DNA of 40,058 nt from Vibrio sp. 10N.261.55.A7 (GCF_002877365.1 NZ_MCWZ01000023.1:1-40058), one strand, 5' to 3'; positions 8,813 to 17,857 are shown, counted from the stretch's first letter. Numbers and translations: made by a program. The notes: a model not told the origin generated them from the sequence alone.

Positions 8813-8888
8813 TGGTGCCCGGAGGCGGAATCGAACCACCGACACGAGGATTTTCAATCCTCTGCTCTACCGACTGAGCTATCCGGGC
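8813..8888 (-). tRNA. tRNA-Phe (GAA)
   Basis: A 76-nt gene with encoded CCA, anticodon GAA and acceptor stem GCCCGGA / TCCGGGC. It is first in tRNA operon 1, directly behind a strong promoter, and identical to the copy at 11404-11479. Confidence 0.97.
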
Positions 8889-8898
8889 GACGAGGTGT

Positions 8899-8927
8899 AT
8901 TAAACGGTTTTTCTCTTTTCAGGTCAA
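8899..8927 (-). promoter_or_regulatory. Sigma-70 promoter of tRNA operon 1
   Basis: On the minus strand TTGACC (-35, 8922-8927) and TTTAAT (-10, 8899-8904) are separated by exactly 17 bp. An AT-rich upstream stretch resembles an UP element. The -10 lies 10 bp before the first tRNA. The promoter of tRNA operon 2 has the same layout and shares CCGTTTAATA around the -10. Confidence 0.85.
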
Positions 8928-8970
8928 CATTAAAATGCAAAAAAAATATCGTTTGTTGTTTTTCTATACT

Positions 8971-8993
8971 CAATGAGGCATTTTTACTCATTG
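8971..8993. repeat. Inverted repeat CAATGAG / CTCATTG
   Basis: A perfect 7-bp inverted repeat with a 9-nt spacer in the gap between tRNA operon 1 and the chemoreceptor terminator. It has no following T run, so it is not a terminator. It could be a protein site or chance. Confidence 0.4.
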
Positions 8994-9062
8994 TGGCTAG
9001 CGAAAGTGCCGTATATGGTCATTGCTCGAAGAATTAACAGAAGCGACCGTTGAAAAATAAAT

Positions 9063-9087
9063 AAAAAAAAGCACGCGAGAGGCGTGC
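9063..9087 (-). terminator. Rho-independent terminator of the chemoreceptor gene
   Basis: On the minus strand a GCACGC / GCGTGC stem (9071-9076 with 9082-9087) is followed by eight T residues (9063-9070). It lies about 22 nt past the chemoreceptor stop. Confidence 0.85.
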
Positions 9088-9109
9088 TTTCTACACTCTA
9101 ACTGAGGAT

Positions 9110-10735
9110 TTACTTCTTAACAGTAAACTTGTTCACCCAGGTTTCCAGTTCGTTTGATAACGCGGTAAGCGTTTGCGTACTGTTATGGCTCTCTGTTACG
9201 ACCCCACTCAGCTGCGTACCGCTCTCTTCAATCATATTAATTCGCTTAGAAATATCATCACCTACTTGAGTCTGCTCCGCCGCCGCTGTCGCTATTTGAT
9301 GACTCATTGCCGATATTGATTCCAACGCAACGACAATTTGTTGCAGAGCATCAGACGCATTTTGAGACTCAGTCACCGTGCTTTGACTCGTTTCAGCACA
9401 AATCTCCATGGTGTTAATGGCATTTCGAGAGCCTTCCTGAAGATTATTGATCATCTGCTGAATCTCTTTGGTGCTCTCTTGGGTTCTTCCTGCGAGATTA
9501 CGGACCTCATCTGCAACAACCGCAAAGCCTCGACCTTGCTCACCCGCACGAGCAGCCTCAATGGCTGCATTGAGGGCCAGAAGGTTGGTTTGTTCTGCGA
9601 TATCACCAATCACATCAAGAACCTTAACAATGCTGTTTACATCGTTATCTAGGTCAGCAACAGCCTGACTTGCAGTGCCAAGTTGAGTCGCAAGACCTTC
9701 AATGTTATCCACCGTATTGTGGATGAGCGTTTGGGTATGTTGACTTTGTTTGTCTGCCTCATCGGTATTCGTTGCCGTATCGCGGGCTGAATCAGCGACG
9801 TTGTTCGCCGAAGAAGCCATCTCAGTCATTGCTGTTGCAATCATTTCTGTAGACTGCTGCTGAGTCTCCGTTAATGAAGCGATGCTGCCAGCTCGCGATT
9901 CTACAAGGCTTAACTCACTGCGCAATGCATGCATAGAGCTATCCAAATTCGTTACTAACTCAGCAAGAGAGCGGCTCATTTGCTGAACAGAGTAATAAAT
10001 ACTGCCATCAGGGGCTTCGCTATCGAACGATGACTGAATATTGCCCTTTGCTACGGCTTGTACCGCATCACTTACTTCTTGAGGCTCTCCGCCCAGTAGG
10101 GCCAAGATCTTTCTAATAGAAATGATGACGATAGTAAGAATGGAGCTTGCGATAATCAAACATAAGATAAGCTGCCACTGAGCTGTAGACCAAAATCGCT
10201 CATTCACTTCATCTGAGCTGATTCCCGTACCAACAAACCAACCCCACCTCGGGCTTTTTTGAGCGATGGAAAGCTTGTAGTCAATGGACCCGTCAGGGTA
10301 CGCCGAAGTCCATTCATATTCAGCGATGCCGGATGGTGTTTTACGGATAGCATTAATCAATATTTCACCAATACTATTGCCATCACCATCTTTAAAATCG
10401 TGGAAGCTTGTGCCATGAAGCTGAGGATCAAGTGGTGTTGCAACAAACATCATATTTTCGTCTGCCACATAGACATATTCATTATCTTTATAGATATTGT
10501 TGCGCAGCAATCGAGTCGCAAGTTGTTTGGCTTGATCCTCTTCCAAGGTACCATCTGCGGCCATTTTCTCGACTTCTGTCAGAATGCTGTATGCACTCTT
10601 AAACAACTCTGTCACTCGAGCTTTATTATCAAGATTACTGGCAACTCTTAACGTCCATAAACCAGTCATAGTCAACGCTAACAGTGCAATCAGGACTAAC
10701 CCAGACAATAAATACGCTTGTGTCTTTAATTTCAT
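9110..10735 (-). CDS. Methyl-accepting chemotaxis protein with periplasmic Cache domain
   Basis: A 541-aa transmembrane chemoreceptor. TM1 spans about 8-29. The periplasmic part (about 35-185) fits a single Cache type 2 domain ([16 protein letters not shown], then [12 protein letters not shown]). TM2 spans about 187-208, followed by a HAMP-like linker (LLGGEPQEV) common in Vibrio receptors. The cytoplasmic coiled-coil has the conserved hairpin tip from [20 protein letters not shown] (381-400) to about residue 415. The C-terminus (VNKFTVKK) lacks the NWETF-type CheR pentapeptide. I start at the ATG at 10735, with GGAGAG about 8 nt upstream. A start 14 codons earlier lacks one. The ligand cannot be read from sequence, though Cache domains of this type often bind small carboxylates. 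It lies alone between two tRNA operons. Confidence 0.93.
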   Translation of the reverse strand: MKLKTQAYLLSGLVLIALLALTMTGLWTLRVASNLDNKARVTELFKSAYSILTEVEKMAADGTLEEDQAKQLATRLLRNNIYKDNEYVYVADENMMFVATPLDPQLHGTSFHDFKDGDGNSIGEILINAIRKTPSGIAEYEWTSAYPDGSIDYKLSIAQKSPRWGWFVGTGISSDEVNERFWSTAQWQLILCLIIASSILTIVIISIRKILALLGGEPQEVSDAVQAVAKGNIQSSFDSEAPDGSIYYSVQQMSRSLAELVTNLDSSMHALRSELSLVESRAGSIASLTETQQQSTEMIATAMTEMASSANNVADSARDTATNTDEADKQSQHTQTLIHNTVDNIEGLATQLGTASQAVADLDNDVNSIVKVLDVIGDIAEQTNLLALNAAIEAARAGEQGRGFAVVADEVRNLAGRTQESTKEIQQMINNLQEGSRNAINTMEICAETSQSTVTESQNASDALQQIVVALESISAMSHQIATAAAEQTQVGDDISKRINMIEESGTQLSGVVTESHNSTQTLTALSNELETWVNKFTVKK

Positions 10736-11012
10736 ATTACTCTCTCCACAAATCGATCTGTTACCTAAAATCGACACAGATCTTCAATTTGTAACAATTT
10801 GATAATCATAGTGTAGAACTCGCGTTACGAGTATCTGGATAGTTTGAAAATATGATTAAGATTAAATTTCTTGCACGAAAAAAGTATTGAGTAAGTGATA
10901 ACGAGCAAACAATTCATAATTGATAGGTATCCAATATCAATCTTAGTATCGTGTTAATTGTGGAATAAATTGCGAAGAGTCATGTGTAGCGTGTTTAAAG
11001 AGAGTGGAATGC
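10736..11012. other. Upstream region of the chemoreceptor gene
   Basis: AT-rich, about 277 bp between the chemoreceptor start and the terminator of tRNA operon 2. I see no open frame, RNA gene or strong sigma-70 or sigma-28 promoter that I would commit to. Confidence 0.4.
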
Positions 11013-11044
11013 AAAAAGGCCTCATCAAATGATGAGGCCTTTTT
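11013..11044. terminator. Terminator of tRNA operon 2
   Basis: A 9-bp stem GGCCTCATC / GATGAGGCC (11018-11026 with 11031-11039) with AAAT loop and A5/T5 flanks. It is the same hairpin, extended by one base pair, as at 8315-8345. On the minus strand it ends the tRNA operon and insulates the chemoreceptor gene. Confidence 0.88.
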
Positions 11045-11049
11045 AAAAG

Positions 11050-11125
11050 TGGCTCCCCTTGCAAGACTTGAACTTGCGACATACGGATTAACAGTCCGCC
11101 GTTCTACCAACTGAACTAAAGGGGA
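11050..11125 (-). tRNA. tRNA-Asn (GTT)
   Basis: A 76-nt gene with encoded CCA, identical to the Asn copy at 8350-8425. It is last in tRNA operon 2. Confidence 0.97.
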
Positions 11126-11181
11126 ATTATCTGTGTCAACATCAGGTCTAAAAAGACCATTATTTGTTAAGCACCAAATAA

Positions 11182-11257
11182 TGGTGCCTCGAGGCGGAAT
11201 CGAACCACCGACACGAGGATTTTCAATCCTCTGCTCTACCGACTGAGCTATCGAGGC
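11182..11257 (-). tRNA. tRNA-Phe (GAA), variant isodecoder
   Basis: A 76-nt gene with encoded CCA and anticodon GAA. It matches the other two Phe copies except in the acceptor stem, which reads GCCTCGA / TCGAGGC: pair 4-69 is U-A instead of C-G and pair 5-68 is C-G instead of G-C. Both changes are fully compensated, so the stem is intact. Confidence 0.96.
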
Positions 11258-11264
11258 AAAAGAA

Positions 11265-11340
<76 letters not shown>

Positions 11341-11403
11341 ACACTAAATTCTTAATGCTTCTGTTCGTGTTTAATTTTACTTAGACACCAACAAATCAAA
11401 TTG

Positions 11404-11479
11404 TGGTGCCCGGAGGCGGAATCGAACCACCGACACGAGGATTTTCAATCCTCTGCTCTACCGACTGAGCTATCCGGGC
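11404..11479 (-). tRNA. tRNA-Phe (GAA)
   Basis: A 76-nt gene with encoded CCA and anticodon GAA, identical to the copy at 8813-8888. It is first in tRNA operon 2. The spacer to the next tRNA-Thr resembles the matching spacer in operon 1. Confidence 0.97.
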
Positions 11480-11490
11480 AACGGAGCGCT

Positions 11491-11519
11491 ATTAAACGGA
11501 TTTTCGGCTACCGCGTCAA
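11491..11519 (-). promoter_or_regulatory. Sigma-70 promoter of tRNA operon 2
   Basis: On the minus strand TTGACG (-35, 11514-11519) and TTTAAT (-10, 11491-11496) are 17 bp apart. A strongly AT-rich upstream tract (11521-11545) suits an UP element. The discriminator after the -10 is GC-rich (AGCGCTCC), as in stringently controlled stable-RNA promoters. Confidence 0.85.
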
Positions 11520-11582
11520 CTGGTTTTTTTAAAAAAATGAAAAAAAGTGATTGAGCGCTGCATATTTAGCCAACTGTTTCAC

Positions 11583-12734
11583 TTAGGTTTTCCCTGCGTT
11601 AAAGCCTTTCTTGTAGTTTGTAACTTTTTCTAGGTAACGGCGAGCTTCAGCGTTGGAGTGCTTTTTAGTCAACGCCCAATAAACCTGACTTGGCTGCAAA
11701 GAGTTGAGATCTCGCATCGCGCGCTTTCGGTCATTCCGATTAAACGTATTTAATACCCCACCAGCACCGCCGTTGTACGCAGAAATCATGCTGTACTCAA
11801 GAGAGAGTGGGTTATTGATATCTTTGAGGTAACGGTTTTTAAGAATGTAGAAGTAAGCCGTCCCTGTATCGATATTCTTCTCTGGGTCGAAAAGGTACTC
11901 TGGCGTTGGCTCTCCTGACTTCTTCTTCACCAACTTGAAAACATCTCGCCCAGCCGTTTTAGGCACAACCTGCATTAATCCGTACGCGTTAGCCCAACTT
12001 ACCGCATAAGGATTGAAGCTACTTTCTGTTTTAATGATCGCATAAATCAAATCCTCAGGAATGTCGTAACGTTTTGAGGCGCGGCGAACGATATCTGCGT
12101 ACTTATAGCTTCGGATTTCAACTTGATCCTCAACCATTGGGATTTCTACGTAATACGCTTTCTTGAAGTCCACATCTTTTACTTTCAAATGATTAGCTAT
12201 CAAGTAATCGGCAAAATTATTGGCTCGCCAAGACCATTGGATCGGTTTTTTCTCTTGGTCTACAACTTGCTCGTATAGGAAAGGGCGTCCCTCAAGTTTG
12301 ATACTTTTAGAGGAAAATAAGTCGACATTCGCAGGGTCATCGGGTGTCAATAAGGTGGTAACAATGGCGTTTTTTAGGTGCTTTTTAGGGTCTGTCGGTG
12401 AGACGGTTTCTATAATGATAGTACCCTTATCAAAGTTAACTTCCGAACGGCTAAGGTAATTATCGATGTACTTAACGTAATTACTTTTACCTGCAACTTT
12501 GATCTCTCTACTGCCCCAACGCTTCTCAATGTTGCCATTGAAGCTGCTGATTAAGGAGTCTAGCGCAGCAATATCTTTTTCAAACTGGCCGGGTAGCTCA
12601 GCAAGGTTAGTCGCAAATCGATTGGTAGGTTCGTAGTCTACTGAATAAATGCTTTCAACAAACTCTCGGCTACAGCCAGTTAATACTGTGGTACTGACAA
12701 GCGCAGCAGTAAAAAAGTAGACTAACTTTTTCAT
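11583..12734 (-). CDS. mltC: Membrane-bound lytic murein transglycosylase C
   Basis: Outer-membrane lipoprotein that cleaves the MurNAc-GlcNAc bond of peptidoglycan with formation of 1,6-anhydro-MurNAc. It is 383 aa. The signal peptide ends in the lipobox LTGC, with lipidated Cys21. An MltC-specific N-terminal domain runs to about residue 195, followed by a lysozyme-like SLT domain with catalytic Glu237 in IIKTESSFNP and the supporting motifs AYGLMQVVP and SAYNGGAG. The start is preceded by AGGGGAT. It is the third gene of mutY-yggX-mltC, as in E. coli, 83 bp after yggX. I see no strong terminator before the tRNA promoter about 70 bp downstream. Confidence 0.97.
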   Translation of the reverse strand: MKKLVYFFTAALVSTTVLTGCSREFVESIYSVDYEPTNRFATNLAELPGQFEKDIAALDSLISSFNGNIEKRWGSREIKVAGKSNYVKYIDNYLSRSEVNFDKGTIIIETVSPTDPKKHLKNAIVTTLLTPDDPANVDLFSSKSIKLEGRPFLYEQVVDQEKKPIQWSWRANNFADYLIANHLKVKDVDFKKAYYVEIPMVEDQVEIRSYKYADIVRRASKRYDIPEDLIYAIIKTESSFNPYAVSWANAYGLMQVVPKTAGRDVFKLVKKKSGEPTPEYLFDPEKNIDTGTAYFYILKNRYLKDINNPLSLEYSMISAYNGGAGGVLNTFNRNDRKRAMRDLNSLQPSQVYWALTKKHSNAEARRYLEKVTNYKKGFNAGKT

Positions 12735-12817
12735 AGATCCCCTATCTTCGAAAAACCTTAAGCTGAATAGAACGAGAGAGCATCAAAGAATATTGATGCT
12801 CTGTAGGTGCAATGGTG

Positions 12818-13090
12818 TTACTCGCTTGGCGGTGTGTAGCCTTCGATATGGACTTCTTTGCCTTCAAATAGGAAGTTAACCATTTCAGTTTCTAGCAGCT
12901 TTCTATGTTCTGGATCCATCATGTTGAGTTTCTTTTCATTAATCAGCATGGTTTGCTTGCTTTGCCACTGTGCCCACGCTTCTTTTGAAATGCTATCAAA
13001 GACACGTTTTCCAATTTCGCCTGGGTAAAGTTGAAAGTCTAACCCTTCAGCGTCTTTGTTTAAGCGAGCGCAAAATACGGTACGGCTCAT
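12818..13090 (-). CDS. yggX: Fe(II)-trafficking / oxidative protection protein YggX
   Basis: A 90-aa cytoplasmic protein of the YggX family. It protects iron-sulphur proteins from oxidative damage and has been proposed to traffic Fe(II). The N-terminus [23 protein letters not shown] holds the conserved cysteine, and [16 protein letters not shown] is the family core. Its ATG overlaps the mutY TGA stop (ATGA), with AAGGA upstream, so translation is probably coupled to mutY. MutY is itself a 4Fe-4S enzyme, which gives the pairing functional sense. Confidence 0.97.
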   Translation of the reverse strand: MSRTVFCARLNKDAEGLDFQLYPGEIGKRVFDSISKEAWAQWQSKQTMLINEKKLNMMDPEHRKLLETEMVNFLFEGKEVHIEGYTPPSE

Positions 13091-14163
13091 AATGATTCCT
13101 TTTTAAATGATGTTTGAAGTTCGAATGGTAACCCTTCCAGTAATTGTTTTACTGGCGCGGCCAGGCCGACTTCATGTGGTTTAGATAAGTTATACCAAAG
13201 ACCTTTAGTCTCTTCCATTATCAAATCAGGTTGTTTTGACAGCTCGACCAATATTGGTGTGATATCGAGGTGATAATGGCTGAAGGTATGACGAAATGCG
13301 ATGAGTGTTTGCTTTCTCTTTACGTCTTTATCGCGAATAGAGCGATTATCCAGTTGTTGCTCATAAGCGGCATCCACATGTTCAGGAAAACAGTAAAGCC
13401 CGCCCCAAATGCCACTTTGTGGTCGCTGCTCTAACCAGACTTGATCATTGTGATAAAGAATAACAAACCAAGTTTCTTTCACTGGTTTCTCTTTTTTTGG
13501 TTTTTTCCCTGGGTACTCAAGTGGATTATCTTGCTTGTTTGCAACACACAAGGTTTCAACTGGGCATAGAGTGCATTTGGGCTTGCTGCGTGTACACACC
13601 ATTGCCCCCATATCCATCATGGCTTGATTGTATTTGTCCACGCTGGAGCTAGGTGTGAGTTTTTCAGCGATCTCCCAGAGCCTATTTTCCACCTTCTTTT
13701 GCCCTGGCCAGCCATCAACAGCAAAACTTCGAGCTAAGGTCCTCTTAACGTTTCCATCTAGAATCGCATGAGGTTGTTTATAAACCGATGAGAGTATCGC
13801 AGCCGCTGTAGAGCGTCCAATCCCAGGTAAGGCATTGAGATCTTCTAGCACGGTAGGAAATTCGCCATGATAGTCAGTGGCAACAATTTGCGCCGCTTTG
13901 TGAAGATTGCGTGCCCTAGCGTAATACCCTAGCCCAGTCCAAAGGTGAAGCACTTCATCTTGCTTTGCGTTTGCTAAATCAACGACCGTAGGAAAGCGCT
14001 CTAAAAAACGTTCGTAGTATGGAATGACGGTGGCAACTTGTGTTTGTTGCAGCATAATCTCAGAGAGCCAAACACTGTAGGCGGTTTTGTTTTGTTGCCA
14101 AGGTAAACTTTTGCGCCCATAGGCGTCATACCACTCTAAAATGGCGTTTGCGAAAGGAGTCAC
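13087..14163 (-). CDS. mutY: Adenine DNA glycosylase MutY
   Basis: Removes adenine mispaired with 8-oxoguanine in base excision repair. It is 358 aa. The catalytic glutamate lies in [14 protein letters not shown], the helix-hairpin-helix is [13 protein letters not shown], and the catalytic aspartate is in ILDGNVKR. The 4Fe-4S loop shows C-x6-C-x2-C-x5-C (CTRSKPKC, then CPVETLC). A NUDIX-like C-terminal domain (about 225-358, with [13 protein letters not shown]) reads the 8-oxoG. The start is a GTG at 14163 that gives the family N-terminus. An upstream ATG is out of frame, and the ribosome binding site is weak. It is the first gene of mutY-yggX-mltC and diverges from trmB. Confidence 0.97.
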   Translation of the reverse strand: MTPFANAILEWYDAYGRKSLPWQQNKTAYSVWLSEIMLQQTQVATVIPYYERFLERFPTVVDLANAKQDEVLHLWTGLGYYARARNLHKAAQIVATDYHGEFPTVLEDLNALPGIGRSTAAAILSSVYKQPHAILDGNVKRTLARSFAVDGWPGQKKVENRLWEIAEKLTPSSSVDKYNQAMMDMGAMVCTRSKPKCTLCPVETLCVANKQDNPLEYPGKKPKKEKPVKETWFVILYHNDQVWLEQRPQSGIWGGLYCFPEHVDAAYEQQLDNRSIRDKDVKRKQTLIAFRHTFSHYHLDITPILVELSKQPDLIMEETKGLWYNLSKPHEVGLAAPVKQLLEGLPFELQTSFKKESL

Positions 14164-14329
14164 GACATGCTCGATGTTTTTCTTTTATTAGGCCCAAAAT
14201 TGCACCACAATTACGGTTGGATGTAAAACAGACAATTTGTGTGGATATTTATCTGTAGAAAGACTTGCACCTGAGGCAATTCTTTGGATAATCCCCGCTT
14301 TGATTAATCAATGTGCAGGCAAAATACCA

Positions 14330-15049
14330 ATGAGTGAAGTGACCACTAACGAATATACTGAAGACGGCAAACTGGTTCGTAAGATCCGCAGTTTTGTTCG
14401 TCGCGAAGGCCGCTTAACAAAAGGCCAAGAAAATGCGATGAATGAATGCTGGCCAACAATGGGTATCGATTACCACCCTGAGCTACTTAACTGGAGCGAA
14501 GTGTTTGGCAATGATAACCCAGTGGTATTGGAAATTGGCTTCGGTATGGGTGCTTCACTGGTTGAGATGGCAAAAAATGCACCAGGCATAAACTTCTTGG
14601 GTATTGAAGTTCACAGCCCTGGTGTTGGCGCTTGTTTAGCGTCTGCTCGTGATGCGGGTGTGACGAATTTACGCGTCATGTGTCACGACGCCGTTGAAGT
14701 GTTTGAGCACATGATTCCAAACGATAGCCTGCATATGCTTCAGTTATTCTTCCCAGACCCATGGCACAAAGCTCGCCACCATAAGCGTCGTATCGTTAAG
14801 GCAGAATTTGCTGAAATGGTAAGAGGAAAGCTTCAGCTTGAGACGGGTATTTTCCATATGGCAACCGATTGGGAAAACTACGCAGAGCACATGATTGAAG
14901 TGATGAAAGAAGCACCTGGCTTTGAAAATACAGCGACGGATGGCGATTACATCCCTCGCCCAGACGATCGTCCACTGACCAAGTTTGAGTCTCGTGGGCA
15001 TCGATTAGGTCACGGCGTATGGGATATAAAATATCGCCGTACTGCATAA
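14330..15049 (+). CDS. trmB: tRNA (guanine-46-N7) methyltransferase
   Basis: Uses SAM to make m7G at position 46 in the variable loop of tRNAs. The 239 aa match the E. coli length. Motifs are [17 protein letters not shown] (SAM-binding motif I), [15 protein letters not shown], and the family signature [17 protein letters not shown] use the ATG at 14330 ([14 protein letters not shown]), which matches homologues. The longer in-frame extension to 14237 has no ribosome binding site and no family match. The gene diverges from mutY across about 166 bp and ends in a clear terminator. Confidence 0.97.
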   Translation: MSEVTTNEYTEDGKLVRKIRSFVRREGRLTKGQENAMNECWPTMGIDYHPELLNWSEVFGNDNPVVLEIGFGMGASLVEMAKNAPGINFLGIEVHSPGVGACLASARDAGVTNLRVMCHDAVEVFEHMIPNDSLHMLQLFFPDPWHKARHHKRRIVKAEFAEMVRGKLQLETGIFHMATDWENYAEHMIEVMKEAPGFENTATDGDYIPRPDDRPLTKFESRGHRLGHGVWDIKYRRTA

Positions 15050-15084
15050 GCTTAAAGTCTAAAACTAGAAGCCATTAAGCCGAT

Positions 15085-15112
15085 AAAAGCCAGCAGATAT
15101 GTTGGCTTTTTT
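15085..15112 (+). terminator. Rho-independent terminator of trmB
   Basis: The AGCCAGCA / TGTTGGCT stem (15088-15095 with 15100-15107, one G-T wobble) with a GATA loop is followed by a run of T. It lies about 38 nt past the trmB stop. Confidence 0.85.
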
Positions 15113-15177
15113 ACCCTCTGTACATCAAAATTTTGAAAAGAGCTGCCCAATAGAGGGAGCCAATATTGGAGTGCTGA

Positions 15178-16098
15178 ATGAAGCCTACGCAGATCATTTT
15201 ACAAGAAATCCTACATGAAGTTCGCCCGTTAATTGGCCAAGGAAAAGTGGCAGACTATATTCCGGCCCTAGCTAAAGTGACCAACAATAAACTGGCGATT
15301 GCCGTTTACACCAATCAAGGCGAGGTAATCAAAGCGGGAGATGCCGATGACGCGTTTTCTATCCAATCGATCTCCAAAGCACTGAGTTTAACGTTGGCCA
15401 TGTCGCTTTATCAGCCCAATGAAATTTGGCAACGAGTAGGCAAAGAGCCTTCAGGTCAGGCATTCAATTCCATGATTCAGCTGGAGATGGAGCACGGCAT
15501 TCCACGCAATCCATTCATTAATGCTGGTGCCATCATAGTGGCTGATCTACTTCAGAGCCGTCTCTCAGCGCCAAGGCAGCGTTTACTCGAGTTTGTGCGC
15601 CAATTGTCTGGCGATACACATATTGTCTATGACAAGGTGGTAGCGGCGTCTGAAATGATGCACAGCGACAGGAATGCAGCCATTGCTTATTTGATGCGTT
15701 CATTTGGAAATTTTGAAAATGACGTCATTCCAGTGCTGAACAACTATTTCCACGCTTGCTCATTAAAAATGAGTTGTGTCGATCTGGCCAAAACATTTAG
15801 CTACCTCGCCAACAAAGGAACCTCGGTGCAAACCGGCAAACAAATCATTACCCCGACACAAACGAAGCAGTTGAATGCACTTTTAGCCACCTGCGGCTTG
15901 TATGATGGTGCTGGCGAATTTGCGTATCGCGTAGGTATGCCTGGAAAATCAGGAGTGGGTGGCGGTATTGTTGCAATCATTCCAAATGAGATGAGTATTG
16001 CCGTGTGGTCACCTGAGTTAGACCAATCAGGCAACTCTTTAGCTGGAACACAAGCGCTAGAGCTGCTCTCTGAACGCATTGGCCGCTCTATTTTCTAA
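15178..16098 (+). CDS. glsA: Glutaminase (serine-dependent beta-lactamase-like fold)
   Basis: Hydrolyses L-glutamine to glutamate and ammonia. It is 306 aa, close to the 308 aa of E. coli GlsB. The catalytic S-x-x-K is Ser64-Ile-Ser-Lys67 within [13 protein letters not shown]. Other conserved segments are NPFINAGAI, the tyrosine region in [21 protein letters not shown], and [14 protein letters not shown] near the end. The ATG at 15178 has GGAG upstream. It appears to be monocistronic. I see no strong terminator directly behind it, only a weak hairpin about 230 nt downstream (16328-16359). Confidence 0.97.
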   Translation: MKPTQIILQEILHEVRPLIGQGKVADYIPALAKVTNNKLAIAVYTNQGEVIKAGDADDAFSIQSISKALSLTLAMSLYQPNEIWQRVGKEPSGQAFNSMIQLEMEHGIPRNPFINAGAIIVADLLQSRLSAPRQRLLEFVRQLSGDTHIVYDKVVAASEMMHSDRNAAIAYLMRSFGNFENDVIPVLNNYFHACSLKMSCVDLAKTFSYLANKGTSVQTGKQIITPTQTKQLNALLATCGLYDGAGEFAYRVGMPGKSGVGGGIVAIIPNEMSIAVWSPELDQSGNSLAGTQALELLSERIGRSIF

Positions 16099-16472
16099 AA
16101 AAATCGCACTGAATACGAAAAAAATAAAAGACTGAAATATAACGAAGAAACTGATTTTTGAATGCCTACTCAATCTATGTGCAATTTCATTGCAATCATG
16201 GTTTGTTAATTTGGCTTAAATATCGTTAATCTTTTGATTTTGCTTGGCTAAGTTTTTTGTAAGCAATTAAGAACCTGCCCAATTCCGAATAGATATTTAC
16301 TTTTTTACGTGTTTTTCTCAATGAATCTGGGGCTTATGAAGGGAGAGTGCCTCATTTTTCAGTATTAAACATCGAGCAAAATTAAGTCGATTGAATAATA
16401 AATCTTTTCATCAAGGTCTGTATCTGAGTAGTTACTTGAAATATGGCTTACTAAACAAACTAAGGATTTATT
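16099..16472. other. Intergenic region between glsA and the small exported protein gene
   Basis: 374 bp, strongly AT-rich, no credible gene. The only structure I find is a weak hairpin, TGGGGC / GCCTCA (16328-16333 with 16349-16354, one G-T wobble, 15-nt loop), followed by ATTTTT. It could be a late terminator for glsA or for an unannotated small RNA. No convincing promoter was found for the downstream small gene. Confidence 0.4.
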
Positions 16473-16637
16473 ATGAAAACGCTATTTTTAGTACTCGTGA
16501 CCAGTCTATTGTCATTCTCAATTCATGCTAACTCAGGCACAGGCAATATGGGGCAAAGAGTGGATTGCACATTGCCTCAAGGTAATATGGATTATATTCC
16601 TGTAGACCTGTGCCGCATGAAAGGGGGAAGTTGGTGA
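16473..16637 (+). CDS. Small exported protein, 54 aa, unknown function
   Basis: The frame encodes 54 residues. The first 19 (MKTLFLVLVTSLLSFSIHA) form a textbook Sec signal peptide with a lysine, a hydrophobic core and a HA cleavage site. The mature part of about 35 residues begins NSGTGNMGQRVDC and carries two cysteines, Cys32 and Cys47, that could form a periplasmic disulphide, then ends CRMKGGSW. AAGGA lies 6 nt before the ATG at 16473 and a terminator follows 28 nt past the stop, so it has the full parts of a single-gene unit. I do not recognise the family. The C-x14-C spacing with GG near the end recalls other tiny periplasmic proteins, but no function follows from that. Confidence 0.75.
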   Translation: MKTLFLVLVTSLLSFSIHANSGTGNMGQRVDCTLPQGNMDYIPVDLCRMKGGSW

Positions 16638-16659
16638 TCGCTTACGAAGCTAATGATTC

Positions 16660-16689
16660 AAAAAGGCACAAAATTTCGTGCCTTTTTTT
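16660..16689. terminator. Bidirectional terminator between the small exported gene and hemW
   Basis: A GGCAC / GTGCC stem (16665-16669 with 16678-16682), partly extended inward, is flanked by a run of A on the left and seven T residues on the right. It suits both the plus-strand small gene and the convergent hemW operon, whose stop codon overlaps the T run. Confidence 0.8.
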
Positions 16690-17848
16690 ACATAAACGAT
16701 TCCAATAGATCGTTAAGAAAGAGCTTTCCTTTCTGGGTTATCTTCCAGTCATCTCTTGTTTCAATCAAATAACCTTTCTCTAAAGCGTTATCAATAATTT
16801 CTTGAATTGTGTTGACGGGTAACCCTGTTGTATCGATAAAGTCCTGTTTTGGGCATGCTTCCATCAAGCGAAAGCGATTCATGAAAAATTCGAATGGGCG
16901 ATCTTCATTTTCTACCAGATTCTCATCTGACAAATAAGGCTTCGCAAGGTTCTGATACGCCGCTAAATATCCCTTTGGATGTTTTATCTTGGTTGTCCGT
17001 ACAATGCGTCCGTCCGTAAAGCTTAACTTTCCGTGAGAACCACAACCTATTCCAAGATAATCGCCAAAGCGCCAGTAGTTCAAATTATGCTGGCATTGAA
17101 ATTCTGGTTTGCTATAACCCGAAATTTCATATTGAACGTATCCAGCATCACTGAGCTTTTTATGTCCTTGCTCAAAGATATCCCACAGGTCATCGTCATC
17201 TGGCAGTGTCGGTGTTTTATAGTAAAACATCGTATTTGGCTCAATGGTGAGCTGATACCAGGATAAATGCGGTGGATTGAGTTCAATCGCCTTATCCAAG
17301 TCACCGAGGGCCTGCTCAATACTTTGATCGGGCAATCCATGCATTAAGTCGAGATTAAAGCTATTGAGGCCAATGCTGTGGGCCAGGTTAGCAGCATTGA
17401 TCGCTTCTTGTTGACCATGTATTCGACCCAGTCGCTCAAGTTTCTCTTGTTCAAAACTCTGCACGCCAATGGATATTCGAGTTACCCCTGCCCGTTTATA
17501 CCCAGTAAAACGCTCGGCTTCTATTGTGCCAGGGTTAGCTTCCATGGTTATCTCAATCTCGTCTTTAAAGGGAATTCGAGATTCAATACCATCAAGCAAG
17601 GCTTTGATGCCTTCAGCAGAAATCAGACTGGGCGTACCGCCGCCAATAAAAATGGAATGAATTGGACGCGGGTTCGCATTCAGTTGGTATCGCTCTATAT
17701 CGCTATCAAGATCCTCGAGTAGCGCAGAGATGTATTCGTCTTCTGGGATATTCCCTTTAAGGGCGTGAGAATTAAAATCACAATAAGGACATTTTTGTAC
17801 ACACCAAGGGATGTGTACATAGAGGCTAAGAGCGGGAGGCTTTAACAT
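16688..17848 (-). CDS. hemW: Radical SAM heme chaperone HemW
   Basis: A 386-aa radical SAM protein. The 4Fe-4S motif is Cys16-x3-Cys20-x2-Cys23-Asp-Phe in HIPWCVQKCPYCDF. Further motifs are FIGGGTPSLI, ITMEANPGT, RISIGVQSFE and a C-terminal HemN-like domain. Homologues once called HemN-like are now seen as heme-binding chaperones that insert heme into respiratory enzymes. The length, about 70 residues shorter than HemN, and the rdgB neighbour favour HemW over the oxygen-independent coproporphyrinogen dehydrogenase. It starts 9 nt after the rdgB stop and is the last gene of the seven-gene yggS operon. Confidence 0.96.
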   Translation of the reverse strand: MLKPPALSLYVHIPWCVQKCPYCDFNSHALKGNIPEDEYISALLEDLDSDIERYQLNANPRPIHSIFIGGGTPSLISAEGIKALLDGIESRIPFKDEIEITMEANPGTIEAERFTGYKRAGVTRISIGVQSFEQEKLERLGRIHGQQEAINAANLAHSIGLNSFNLDLMHGLPDQSIEQALGDLDKAIELNPPHLSWYQLTIEPNTMFYYKTPTLPDDDDLWDIFEQGHKKLSDAGYVQYEISGYSKPEFQCQHNLNYWRFGDYLGIGCGSHGKLSFTDGRIVRTTKIKHPKGYLAAYQNLAKPYLSDENLVENEDRPFEFFMNRFRLMEACPKQDFIDTTGLPVNTIQEIIDNALEKGYLIETRDDWKITQKGKLFLNDLLESFM

Positions 17849-17857
17849 AGTCGTTGT

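Noticed and set aside
8889..11049. The chemoreceptor locus as a mobile island inserted at a tRNA gene
   Set aside because: No integrase, no tRNA 3'-end fragments as attachment sites, and all nine tRNAs are complete. Base composition of the receptor looks like its neighbours. Operon duplication explains the repeats better.
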